From positions 3,583,168 to 3,647,167 of the forward strand of contig NZ_CP009528.1 of NCBI RefSeq assembly GCF_000970025.1: a stretch of DNA of 64,000 nucleotides, read 5' to 3'. Positions 57,167 through 64,000 of this stretch are shown here, in pieces. Position 1 is the first letter of the stretch; every line of letters begins with the position of its first letter. Below the pieces are notes generated by a model. The model did not search any database, was not told the DNA's origin, and worked only from the letters and a program-made list of their open reading frames with translations. The translations under genes were made by a program, and so were the position numbers. Source of the stretch: Methanosarcina barkeri MS (GTDB taxonomy: Archaea > Halobacteriota > Methanosarcinia > Methanosarcinales > Methanosarcinaceae).

Positions 57167-57241
57167 TGTGAGCGGGTTGGGGAGTGGGGGGTCATATGGG
57201 GAGTGGGGGGTATGGTATGTGAAAAAAGTTTCCCGCTCACA
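57167..57241. promoter_or_regulatory. Inverted repeat enclosing a G-quadruplex-type motif
   Basis: Arms TGTGAGCGGG (57167-57176) and CCCGCTCACA (57232-57241) enclose G4-AGT-G6-TCATAT-G4-AGT-G6 at 57179-57210. The context is otherwise AT-rich. Location about 220-290 bp upstream of the MFS start suggests a regulatory or replication-related role; this is inference. Confidence 0.55.
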
Positions 57242-57527
57242 TTACACATTACCCCTATTCAAACTGATTATATAAATAGCTATGCATTCTATCCGATTTA
57301 TTATAATAAAAATGTTATAGTAAAGTATAAATTAGGGATTAACAATCAGATTTGATTTTTCTTATGCATATTTGTGTAACGGATATAAAAACTCTTTCAA
57401 GAGCTAAAAAACCATTAAAAATTGGCTCCAGGTATTTTAACCTCTGGGAAGCGGTTTTTTGAACGCCACTGCGGACAAGAAATTACGGACAAGAAACTAT
57501 AATACCTGGCTAAGGGTTTTTATTGCT

Positions 57528-58646
57528 ATGGAACTTCACAGGCTTTTGATTTACGGAGCAGCTTTTACTATAATGGGACTCTCGAATGCTGTTATCCCTA
57601 TCCTTCCGGAGCTTGCGAATCTGAGTAATAATTCCTCTGGCGGGTTCGCCTTAAGCCTGTTATTTTCCGCCTACTTTCTCGGAGCCCTGGGAACAATGCT
57701 ACCTTTTGGGATTCTTGCAGACAGGTTCGGTAATTTTAAGTTCATAGCACTAGGTATCATTCTTACAGTAATTTCAGGGTTGACAATTCTGCTTTCCAAA
57801 AACCTCTGGATTCTTTTGATTGCAAGGTTTATAGAAGGTTCTGCCTGCGGAGCCTTTTTACCGGCTTCCTTTGCCATATTATCCAAACTCAATAATCCAG
57901 GACGCTATCTAGGAGAGTTGACTTTTCTTTTCAATGCTGGCCTGGCCACAGGGGCATTTCTCTCTGGGTTGCTGGCAGACACCTACCTGAAAGGAGCGAT
58001 CCTGGTCTTTACAATCCTCACTTTCCTTTTGACCATCTACCTGTTTTCCAGGCACAGAAGACTGGCTGACCCTGAAATCTCAGAGAAAGCAAGTGCATTG
58101 AAAAACTCTGACCTTTTTAGAAAGCCTTACAGAGAAACTAAGAAACTCCTCAGCCGCAGCAATATTGGGCTCTGGCTCAGTTCTTTTCTGCTTAACGGAG
58201 CCATCGGAGTGCTTGTAGCCTACTATCCTGACTACAGCCTGGGCACTATAACAAAAACTCAACTTGGGATCTCGATTTCCAGCCTTTATGTCTGTGCAAT
58301 GATTACCTCTTTGTTTGGAGGACATTTCAAAGTAAAGGAAAAAACCTTAATACGAATTGGACTGGGGTTTTCAGCCCTTGGTGCTCTCTCTGCAATAAAA
58401 TATCCCTTGCTGGGATTTTCAAGCCTTGGAGGAGGATCAGGAGTTGCAACTGTAGGTTTTGCACTCGCTGTTGCCAGAATGAATACTGACAGAGGCCTTG
58501 CAATGGGGTTTTTCAACACGACTATATATGCAGGGCTTTCTTTTGCCCCAATTATTGCAGGAATTTTTATAGATTTTGTGAGTTTTGAAAAGCTGTTTAT
58601 AGCAAACGGGTGCATCCTTGCAGTTGGTATCATATTGAAGAGTTAA
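57528..58646 (+). CDS. MFS transporter, first of a tandem pair
   Basis: Twelve-helix major facilitator protein, substrate unknown. The ATG at 57528 (MELHRLLIYGAAFTIMGLSN) matches the start of its neighbour paralogue; a TTG at 57459 would add 23 hydrophilic residues. About 372 residues. The loop 2-3 motif is GILADRFGNFKFIALG, the MFS signature A. SNAVIPILPELA in helix 1 is shared with the second copy. About 310 bp separate the genes. Confidence 0.88.
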   Translation: MELHRLLIYGAAFTIMGLSNAVIPILPELANLSNNSSGGFALSLLFSAYFLGALGTMLPFGILADRFGNFKFIALGIILTVISGLTILLSKNLWILLIARFIEGSACGAFLPASFAILSKLNNPGRYLGELTFLFNAGLATGAFLSGLLADTYLKGAILVFTILTFLLTIYLFSRHRRLADPEISEKASALKNSDLFRKPYRETKKLLSRSNIGLWLSSFLLNGAIGVLVAYYPDYSLGTITKTQLGISISSLYVCAMITSLFGGHFKVKEKTLIRIGLGFSALGALSAIKYPLLGFSSLGGGSGVATVGFALAVARMNTDRGLAMGFFNTTIYAGLSFAPIIAGIFIDFVSFEKLFIANGCILAVGIILKS

Positions 58647-58954
58647 AGATTCCTCTGATAGAGGGATTTAACCAGGTTTTACTTCAATAAGTTTCCTTTG
58701 ACTGAATAGCAGAGGATATTGCGTAAGATATTTATCCCACGGAATTTTCTGATATTCAGGAAGAGGTTTTAGAAATAAGAGTACTCTTTAGAAACAGTAA
58801 CCGTTTTTAAAATAAAATTACTTTCTAGAATAATAGTAGGTCTCAAGATAAGAGTAATTTTTAAAAGTAAACGGCTTTAGAAACCAGGGAATAATAAACA
58901 TTGAATGAAATATCAGCATAGGGCTGAGTACATATAATTATAATTGGAAAATCT
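58647..58954. other. Intergenic region between the MFS genes
   Basis: No gene. Degenerate repeats like AATAAGAGTA-N-TTT recur at 58775-58865. An AT-rich TATA candidate (ATATAATTATAATTG) at about 58934-58948 suggests the second MFS gene has its own promoter. Confidence 0.35.
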
Positions 58955-60079
58955 ATGAACTTCAAAAAACTAACACTTTATTCTTCAGTTTTTGCGCTCC
59001 AGGGGCTTTCAAACGCAGTAATCCCTATTCTTCCGGAACTTGCTGGAGGAGATAGCGGAAGTGTTGCAGTATCAAGCCTTATCTTTTCCGGATACTTTAT
59101 GGGGGCTTTTCTTTCTCTTGTGCCCCTAGGAATTCTGGCAGACAGGATCGGGAACCTGAAGGTAATCAGATTTGGAATGCTCCTTACTGCTTTATCAGGT
59201 TTTGTTATTACATTTTCGGACATTCCATTGATTCTTGGGATTTTCAGGTTTTTGGAAGGAGTAGGTTGCGGGGCTTTTTTTCCTGCAGCTTTTTCCATAC
59301 TTGCAGAATGGGAAGACAGCCAGCAAAGCCTTGGGGAGTTTAACTTCCTGTTAAATGCTGGGTTAGCTGCAGGCGTTTTCTTTTCAGGAGTGCTTGCTGG
59401 ATTTGGAATTAAAACTGCAATAGCTAGCTTCACTTTCCTTGCAGGGCTTTCCTGCATTCTCCTTATCTCATACGGAAAAGAATTTACGCACTCAGAAAGC
59501 AAAATTCCTGCAAAAAGTCAGCAGGATACTTCTTTGCTTCCCGAATTAAAAAGTTACCTGATAAACGCCAGGAAAACCATGTTTCAAACCGATTTGGGAA
59601 AGATCTGGGGAATTTCGGTACTTCTTTATGGAACCACAGGTCTGTTAAATGCGAACTATGCGGATTACAGTGCTAGCTTTCTGTCAAAACCCGAACTCGG
59701 GCTGGCAATTTCAGTTTCTTATCTGGCTGCAATGCTTAGTTCCCTGATTGCAGGCAGGGCAGATTTCAATTATAAAAATATAGTAAGGACAGGAATAATC
59801 CTTGCAGCAGCAGGTATCTTTCTCTCGGTGAAACTGCCTTTACTGGCTTTCTTCCTTATAGGAGCAGGAGGAGGAGCCGCAGTTGTAGGGCTTATTACGG
59901 CTGTTTCCAGAACCAACTCAAGCGGCTTTGCAATGGGACTTTTCAATACCGGCATTTATGCAGGGCTCGGGCTGGGCCCGGTTCTTGGGAGCTTCTTCCT
60001 TGGGCCTTTAGGTTACGAGACCCTATTTTTTGGAAGTGCAGTTGCGCTGCTTTCAGTGTTCTTTGTAAAACTTGAATAA
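58955..60079 (+). CDS. MFS transporter, second of a tandem pair
   Basis: Paralogue of the gene at 57528, substrate unknown. 374 residues, twelve predicted helices. Shared features: GLSNAVIPILPELAG in helix 1, PLGILADRIGNLKVIRFGML (signature A), FLEGVGCGAFFPAAFSILAE and FAMGLFNTGIYAGLGLGPVL. Divergence is considerable, so the duplication is not recent. No binding protein or regulator adjoins either gene. Confidence 0.9.
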   Translation: MNFKKLTLYSSVFALQGLSNAVIPILPELAGGDSGSVAVSSLIFSGYFMGAFLSLVPLGILADRIGNLKVIRFGMLLTALSGFVITFSDIPLILGIFRFLEGVGCGAFFPAAFSILAEWEDSQQSLGEFNFLLNAGLAAGVFFSGVLAGFGIKTAIASFTFLAGLSCILLISYGKEFTHSESKIPAKSQQDTSLLPELKSYLINARKTMFQTDLGKIWGISVLLYGTTGLLNANYADYSASFLSKPELGLAISVSYLAAMLSSLIAGRADFNYKNIVRTGIILAAAGIFLSVKLPLLAFFLIGAGGGAAVVGLITAVSRTNSSGFAMGLFNTGIYAGLGLGPVLGSFFLGPLGYETLFFGSAVALLSVFFVKLE

Positions 60080-60231
60080 AAATACCCAATCCTGAACAAA
60101 CACTCGAAGTATAAATGCAAAAATATAACAAAAATTGATTTCAGATAACTCCAGAACTCCACATAAGTTTTAAAAAGCACAAAAACCCTATGCTATAAAT
60201 AAAATATAACATTTGAAAATCCGGTGATTAA

Positions 60232-60717
60232 TTGAAAGTAAAGTCAAGAGTCCAGCTAAGGAAGAATATCAAGAACAAAATGTTGAAAGATCTTGTGTCC
60301 ACTTTTGGCGAAGAGCTGTCATATCTGGAAGACAAAACCCTGGAAAAAATTACCCTTGAGGAATACTCCCTCATTCTGGTAGATGGCAAGCCTTTACTTT
60401 TTGAAATAGAAGGACATCTTTTTCCTACTGTCCGCGGAGCTCTTGAGATGGAACTTCAAAAGCGTGTTGTAACCGTGGATAAAGGAGCTATCCGTTTTGT
60501 TTCAAACGGCGCGGATATCATGGCTCCTGGAGTTGTAGCAGCTGACCCCGAAATAAAAGAAGGAGATCTCGTAATCATAGTGGAAGAGACTCATCAAAAA
60601 CCTCTTGCAATTGGAAAAGCTATTATGGGAGGCCCGGAAATGGTCGAAGCTACTTCAGGCAAAGCCATAAAGTCTATAACCCATGTAGGAGACAATCTCT
60701 GGAACACGGAATTCTGA
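60232..60717 (+). CDS. PUA-domain RNA-binding protein (MCT-1/DUF1947-like)
   Basis: Predicted RNA-binding protein related to eukaryotic MCT-1/Tma20, which act in translation reinitiation and recycling; the archaeal role is unknown. 161 residues from a TTG start with GGTGATTAA upstream. The N-terminal domain (KVKSRVQLRKNIKNKMLKDL) is followed by a PUA domain at about residues 78-155 (VTVDKGAIRFVSNGADIMAP, EGDLVIIVEETHQKPLAIGK). Confidence 0.88.
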   Translation: MKVKSRVQLRKNIKNKMLKDLVSTFGEELSYLEDKTLEKITLEEYSLILVDGKPLLFEIEGHLFPTVRGALEMELQKRVVTVDKGAIRFVSNGADIMAPGVVAADPEIKEGDLVIIVEETHQKPLAIGKAIMGGPEMVEATSGKAIKSITHVGDNLWNTEF

Positions 60718-60887
60718 TAGTCCTCATAAATCTACTTTCATTGAAAAAAACCTGTGGGCAGGAAACGCGACCTCCCTTAAATAGAATGAAAATCCGGATC
60801 AGCTTTATAATAGCAAAATTAATTAATATAGATTTCAATATAGGACATTGCGATTCGAATTTTAAAAAATATAATAGGTGCGCATAA

Positions 60888-61268
60888 ATGGCAAAACTCA
60901 TCGACAAGCTCCTTGGCAGCAATGTAAAAAGTCAAACCAGTCCCGAGGATTACACCGAGATTGATCTCAGCAAATATGAAGAAGTTCTCGAGGACGAGCC
61001 TGCAGAAACTTATGTGAAGATCGCAGAAGTCTCGAATATCAACCAGGTATCTCAGCTCAAGCAGGAAATTTATAACGGAAACATCTTGCTAGTAGATATT
61101 TCAAACATTAGAGGCGATGACCTGCTCAGAGATAGAGTTTTAAAAGAGCTGAAAGACGTTATTATCGATGTCCATGGGGATATCGCAGGGGTCAAAGGAA
61201 ATACCGTAATTGTAACCCCTACAGGCATTAAAATAGACAGATCCAAGATTTCTGGTGGAAAATATTGA
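60888..61268 (+). CDS. sepF: SepF, archaeal FtsZ membrane anchor
   Basis: Anchors FtsZ to the membrane in archaea. 126 residues. The amphipathic N-terminal helix MAKLIDKLLGS is the membrane-targeting sequence; a short acidic linker precedes the SepF fold (YVKIAEVSNINQVSQLKQEI, GNILLVDISNIRGDDLLRDR, GDIAGVKGNTVIVTPTGIKI). GGTG lies 7 nt before the ATG. Overlaps the start of the ZPR1-type gene, so the two are coupled. Confidence 0.94.
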   Translation: MAKLIDKLLGSNVKSQTSPEDYTEIDLSKYEEVLEDEPAETYVKIAEVSNINQVSQLKQEIYNGNILLVDISNIRGDDLLRDRVLKELKDVIIDVHGDIAGVKGNTVIVTPTGIKIDRSKISGGKY

Positions 61269-61906
61269 ATCAGGATTTTTTAAAACAGGAAAGGTTTGAA
61301 ACAAAAATTTGCTGTCCTCTATGCCAGGCAGATCTGGTGATGACCTGGCAGAGAGATAACATTCCCTATTTCGGGGAGATCATGTATATCAGTGCAAGGT
61401 GTCAGTGCAGTTTCCGCTTTGCAGATACCATGATTCTCTCGGTTAAGGAGCCCATGCGCTATGAGATGCCAGTTGAAACCAGTGAAGACCTGGATGCAAG
61501 GGTCATCCGTTCAACCTCAGGTACAATCCGCATCCCGGAAATGGGAGTTACCATCGAACCTGGATCAGTTTCGGAGTCATATGTAACGAATATTGAAGGC
61601 GTACTGCAACGGGTCCGGGATGTTCTTCTGACCACGAGCAGATGGGCACAGGGAGACGAAGAGAAATCCTCACGCAGCGAGGAGCTCCTTTGTATGCTTG
61701 AAGATGTGATTGAGGGCAAGAGAAAAATTACGGTCATAGTCGAAGATCCTCTTGGAAACAGTGCGATAATTTCAAAGAAGGTAAAGACTACTAGACTCTC
61801 CGAAAAAGAAGCCGAGAAGCTAAACACCGGCATGGTCGTGTTCGATGTTAACAAATCCGAGCTCGTAAACGATGTCTCAGACAATGTTAAGCCCCTCGGA
61901 GATTAA
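61265..61906 (+). CDS. ZPR1-type zinc finger protein
   Basis: Archaeal homologue of half of eukaryotic ZPR1, which chaperones eEF1A. 213 residues from a TTG (61265) that overlaps the sepF stop. One zinc motif CCPLCQADLVMTWQRDNIPY ... SARCQCSFRFAD, then the beta-helical ZPR1 core (VIRSTSGTIRIPEMGVTIEP, VTNIEGVLQRVRDVL, KITVIVEDPLGNSAIIS). The archaeal family is usually a single unit, as here. Confidence 0.92.
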   Translation: MNQDFLKQERFETKICCPLCQADLVMTWQRDNIPYFGEIMYISARCQCSFRFADTMILSVKEPMRYEMPVETSEDLDARVIRSTSGTIRIPEMGVTIEPGSVSESYVTNIEGVLQRVRDVLLTTSRWAQGDEEKSSRSEELLCMLEDVIEGKRKITVIVEDPLGNSAIISKKVKTTRLSEKEAEKLNTGMVVFDVNKSELVNDVSDNVKPLGD

Positions 61907-62242
61907 TTCTTTTTTCCGGTTTTTCGCAGCCTGATAAATTCCGAGGGCATACTTCCAATATAGTTATTAACTTCTATTTCATAAAGACAGGCATACTGAT
62001 GGCTATGAAAGTAATTTCACATCAGGATGCCACGTTCTCACGGTTCCATATCTCAAAATGTCACTCACTCAAAATATGACTTCCCGGAAAACCTTATATT
62101 AGAATTTCCGGAGAGAAAGAAAACCGGGTCAATTTAAAAAATTATTTAATTAGTTTAATAAGTTGTTTGATCAATTTGAAAGTTTGTTTGGTCAATTTAA
62201 GAGTTTAAGAATTATGTCAGATTGCTATAATACGGTGAAGGT
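61907..62242. other. Intergenic region upstream of proS
   Basis: No gene. Repeats of GTTTGRTCAATTT near 62165-62203. TATA-like CCTTATATTAG at 62091-62101 is a candidate proS promoter. Confidence 0.35.
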
Positions 62243-63685
62243 ATGGCAGAAAGCGAAAAAGAAGCAGCACTCCCCCCAAAAGAGGAATTCAGCGAATGGT
62301 ATAACGAACTCCTTTGGATGGCCGAAATAATGGATGTCCGCTATCCTGTAAAAGGATTATATGTCTGGTATCCTTTCGGCTTTGCAATCCGAAGAAACAC
62401 CTATAAAATTATAAGAGAAATTCTTGACAACAGTGGACACCAGGAAGCTCTCTTCCCTCTCCTTATTCCCGAAAATGAGTTCATGAAAGAAGCCGAGCAT
62501 ATTAAAGGCTTTGAAGATGAGGTATACTGGGTAACCCATGGTGGTAAAGATCCTCTTGACATCCCTCTGGCCCTTCGCCCAACAAGTGAGACTGCCATTT
62601 ATCCTATGTACAAAATGTGGGTCAGGTCCCATGCGGATTTTCCTATCAAAATCTATCAGATAGTTAATACCTTCCGTTACGAGACAAAACATACCCGTCC
62701 CTTGATAAGGCTTAGAGAGATTACTTCCTTTAAAGAGGCTCATACAGTCCATGCTACCTGGGAAGATGCGGAAGCTCAGGTTAAGGAAGCTATTGGACTA
62801 TATACTGAAATATACCGCAGGCTTGGAGTTCCTGTGCTTCACTCAAGGAGACCTGATTGGGATAAATTCCCGGGCGCAGATTATACCGATGCTCTTGATG
62901 CAATTATGCCTGACGGAAGGACCCTTCAGATTGGTACCGTCCATCATTTGGGAGATAACTTTGCAAAAACCTTTGACATTAAGTATGAAACCCCTGACGG
63001 TGAACAGCGTTATGCTTATCAGACCTGTTACGGGATTTCCGAAAGGTCAATCGCAGCTACGATTTCCATTCATGGAGACGATAAAGGGCTTGTTTTGCCC
63101 CCGGAAATAGCACCTGTACAGGTTGTAATTATCCCTATTATCTTCAAGAAAGGAGCCGAGGAGGTACTCGCAGCCTGCAAGGATGTCAAGGAACGCCTGA
63201 CTAAAGCCGGAATCAGAGTCGAAATCGATGCAAGTGACCTTCGTCCCGGAGCAAAGTACTACAAGTGGGAAATGAAAGGTGTACCCCTCAGACTTGAAAT
63301 CGGGCCCAGAGACCTTCAGAATAATGTCGCTGTAGCTGTCAGGAGAGATACCGGAGAAAAAGAACAGATTCCGCTCCCTGAGATCGAAACTGGCGTAAGC
63401 TCAAAGTTTGAGGCGATCCACGAACACCTGTATCAAAAAGCGAAAGTCGAACTTGAAAACCGCATATTTGAATGTACTGAACTTGAAGAAGTGAAGAAAA
63501 AAATTCAGGATGGAGTTGCAACAATTCCCTGGTGCGGAAAGAGAGAATGCGGACTTGCTATGGAAAACGTGATCGGTGCAGGAATTCTTGGAATTCCTCT
63601 GGAGCAAAAAAGAGGCAAAAAAGAAAAGTGCCCTATATGCGGGGAAGAAACCGAAACCCGTGTTTACGTGGCAAGAACATATTAA
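62243..63685 (+). CDS. proS: Prolyl-tRNA synthetase, archaeal/eukaryal type
   Basis: Charges tRNA-Pro. 480 residues. Class II motifs: motif 2 in [20 protein letters not shown] and motif 3 in [33 protein letters not shown] binds proline. No bacterial-type editing insertion. The anticodon domain starts near residue 285, and the C-terminal zinc-like domain has CGKRECG and CPICGEE and ends in the conserved aromatic Tyr (RVYVARTY). GGTGAAGG precedes the ATG. Confidence 0.97.
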   Translation: MAESEKEAALPPKEEFSEWYNELLWMAEIMDVRYPVKGLYVWYPFGFAIRRNTYKIIREILDNSGHQEALFPLLIPENEFMKEAEHIKGFEDEVYWVTHGGKDPLDIPLALRPTSETAIYPMYKMWVRSHADFPIKIYQIVNTFRYETKHTRPLIRLREITSFKEAHTVHATWEDAEAQVKEAIGLYTEIYRRLGVPVLHSRRPDWDKFPGADYTDALDAIMPDGRTLQIGTVHHLGDNFAKTFDIKYETPDGEQRYAYQTCYGISERSIAATISIHGDDKGLVLPPEIAPVQVVIIPIIFKKGAEEVLAACKDVKERLTKAGIRVEIDASDLRPGAKYYKWEMKGVPLRLEIGPRDLQNNVAVAVRRDTGEKEQIPLPEIETGVSSKFEAIHEHLYQKAKVELENRIFECTELEEVKKKIQDGVATIPWCGKRECGLAMENVIGAGILGIPLEQKRGKKEKCPICGEETETRVYVARTY

Positions 63686-64000
63686 AACAAAAAACTGCTA
63701 TGGCACAAGCGGAAAGCCGATCTAGCAAAAATTGGAAAGCAAATTATTAAGTGCCTGCTCCGGCTTTCATCTTTCTCTTTTTATTTTATGCATGTTATTA
63801 TTTGAGTCTTTACAGCCTGAACCTGAAAACAAACTATCAGGAATTAGTTATATATAAAAACGTACTCAATTGATCTTGAATAAATGATCAGTAGAGATCA
63901 AGTGACTGAGCCTGAAAAGAAAGAGAAATAAAGTAAACTTAACTTGAGTAATATTAAATTATATTTGTGTATGGATAAATATTAAATAGTAAGTTGAAGA
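63686..64000. other. Terminal AT-rich intergenic stretch
   Basis: No gene, RNA or clear terminator seen. A TATA-like AGTTATATATAAAAAC lies at 63846-63861 and could serve a gene beyond the window edge. Confidence 0.35.

Larger units (their letters stand above)
56490..57527. other. Repeat-rich intergenic region upstream of the first MFS gene
   Basis: Contains a terminator hairpin, a 22-bp tandem array, three AAAAAAGTTTGATTG repeats and a G-quadruplex-type motif within an inverted repeat, all listed separately. A TATA-like GATTATATAAATAG lies at about 57267-57280. No gene seen. Confidence 0.5.

Overview
The window looks like a chromosomal segment of a methanogenic archaeon of the genus Methanosarcina. 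It carries a complete acetyl-CoA decarbonylase/synthase operon (cdhABC-cooC-cdhDE), a methanogenesis marker protein (marker 12), archaeal information-processing genes (TFE, aCPSF1/FttA, NMD3-like, prefoldin beta, proteasome beta, archaeal ProRS), archaeal FtsZ and SepF, GGTGA/GGAGG ribosome sites with frequent TTG and GTG starts, and long AT-rich intergenic regions. I cannot settle the species from the sequence.

Layout. 1-8 kb: the end of a GMP-mannose pyrophosphorylase gene, a two-gene SudBA/NfnAB-type ferredoxin:NADP oxidoreductase operon, a pentapeptide-repeat membrane protein, and a RelE-type toxin-antitoxin pair whose toxin is frameshifted. 8-14.2 kb (minus strand): tRNA-Arg(CCG), a nitroreductase and the branched-chain amino acid genes cimA-ilvB-ilvN-ilvC. 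15-16.1 kb: an insertion sequence (copy 1). 16.4-19.4 kb: a YVTN surface protein and a phospholipase-D-like gene sitting between two inverted 130-bp miniature elements. 19.5-29.3 kb: housekeeping genes (M42 peptidase, prefoldin, DHH phosphoesterase, PaaK-type ligase with an ACT protein, DUF2103, marker 12, NYN protein, rhomboid protease). 30.4-39 kb: the cdh operon behind a leader of about 360 nt with repeated motifs. 39.1-40.2 kb: IS copy 2, apparently identical to copy 1, inserted in the T-tract of the cdh terminator. 40.7-52 kb: NMD3-like, ATP-grasp, TFE, HD, PsmB, aCPSF1, HAD phosphatase, FtsZ, DHPS-like and a hypothetical gene. 52-57.5 kb: a decayed NifH-like gene, a membrane pyrophosphatase and repeat-rich DNA with a G-quadruplex-type motif. 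57.5-63.7 kb: two tandem MFS transporters, a PUA protein, SepF, a ZPR1-type zinc protein and ProRS.

How the genes work together. The cdh operon encodes the five ACDS subunits that split or make acetyl-CoA plus the CooC nickel-insertion ATPase; this is the central carbon enzyme for aceticlastic growth and carbon fixation. cimA and ilvBNC give a pyruvate/citramalate route to isoleucine and valine. FtsZ with SepF supplies the division ring and its membrane anchor. The accessory interest lies in the mobile and repetitive DNA: twin IS copies in direct orientation bracket about 24 kb including all of cdh, inverted miniature elements bracket a PLD-like gene, several tandem repeats and structured intergenic elements occur, and there are decayed genes (relE, nifH-like, one small unknown).
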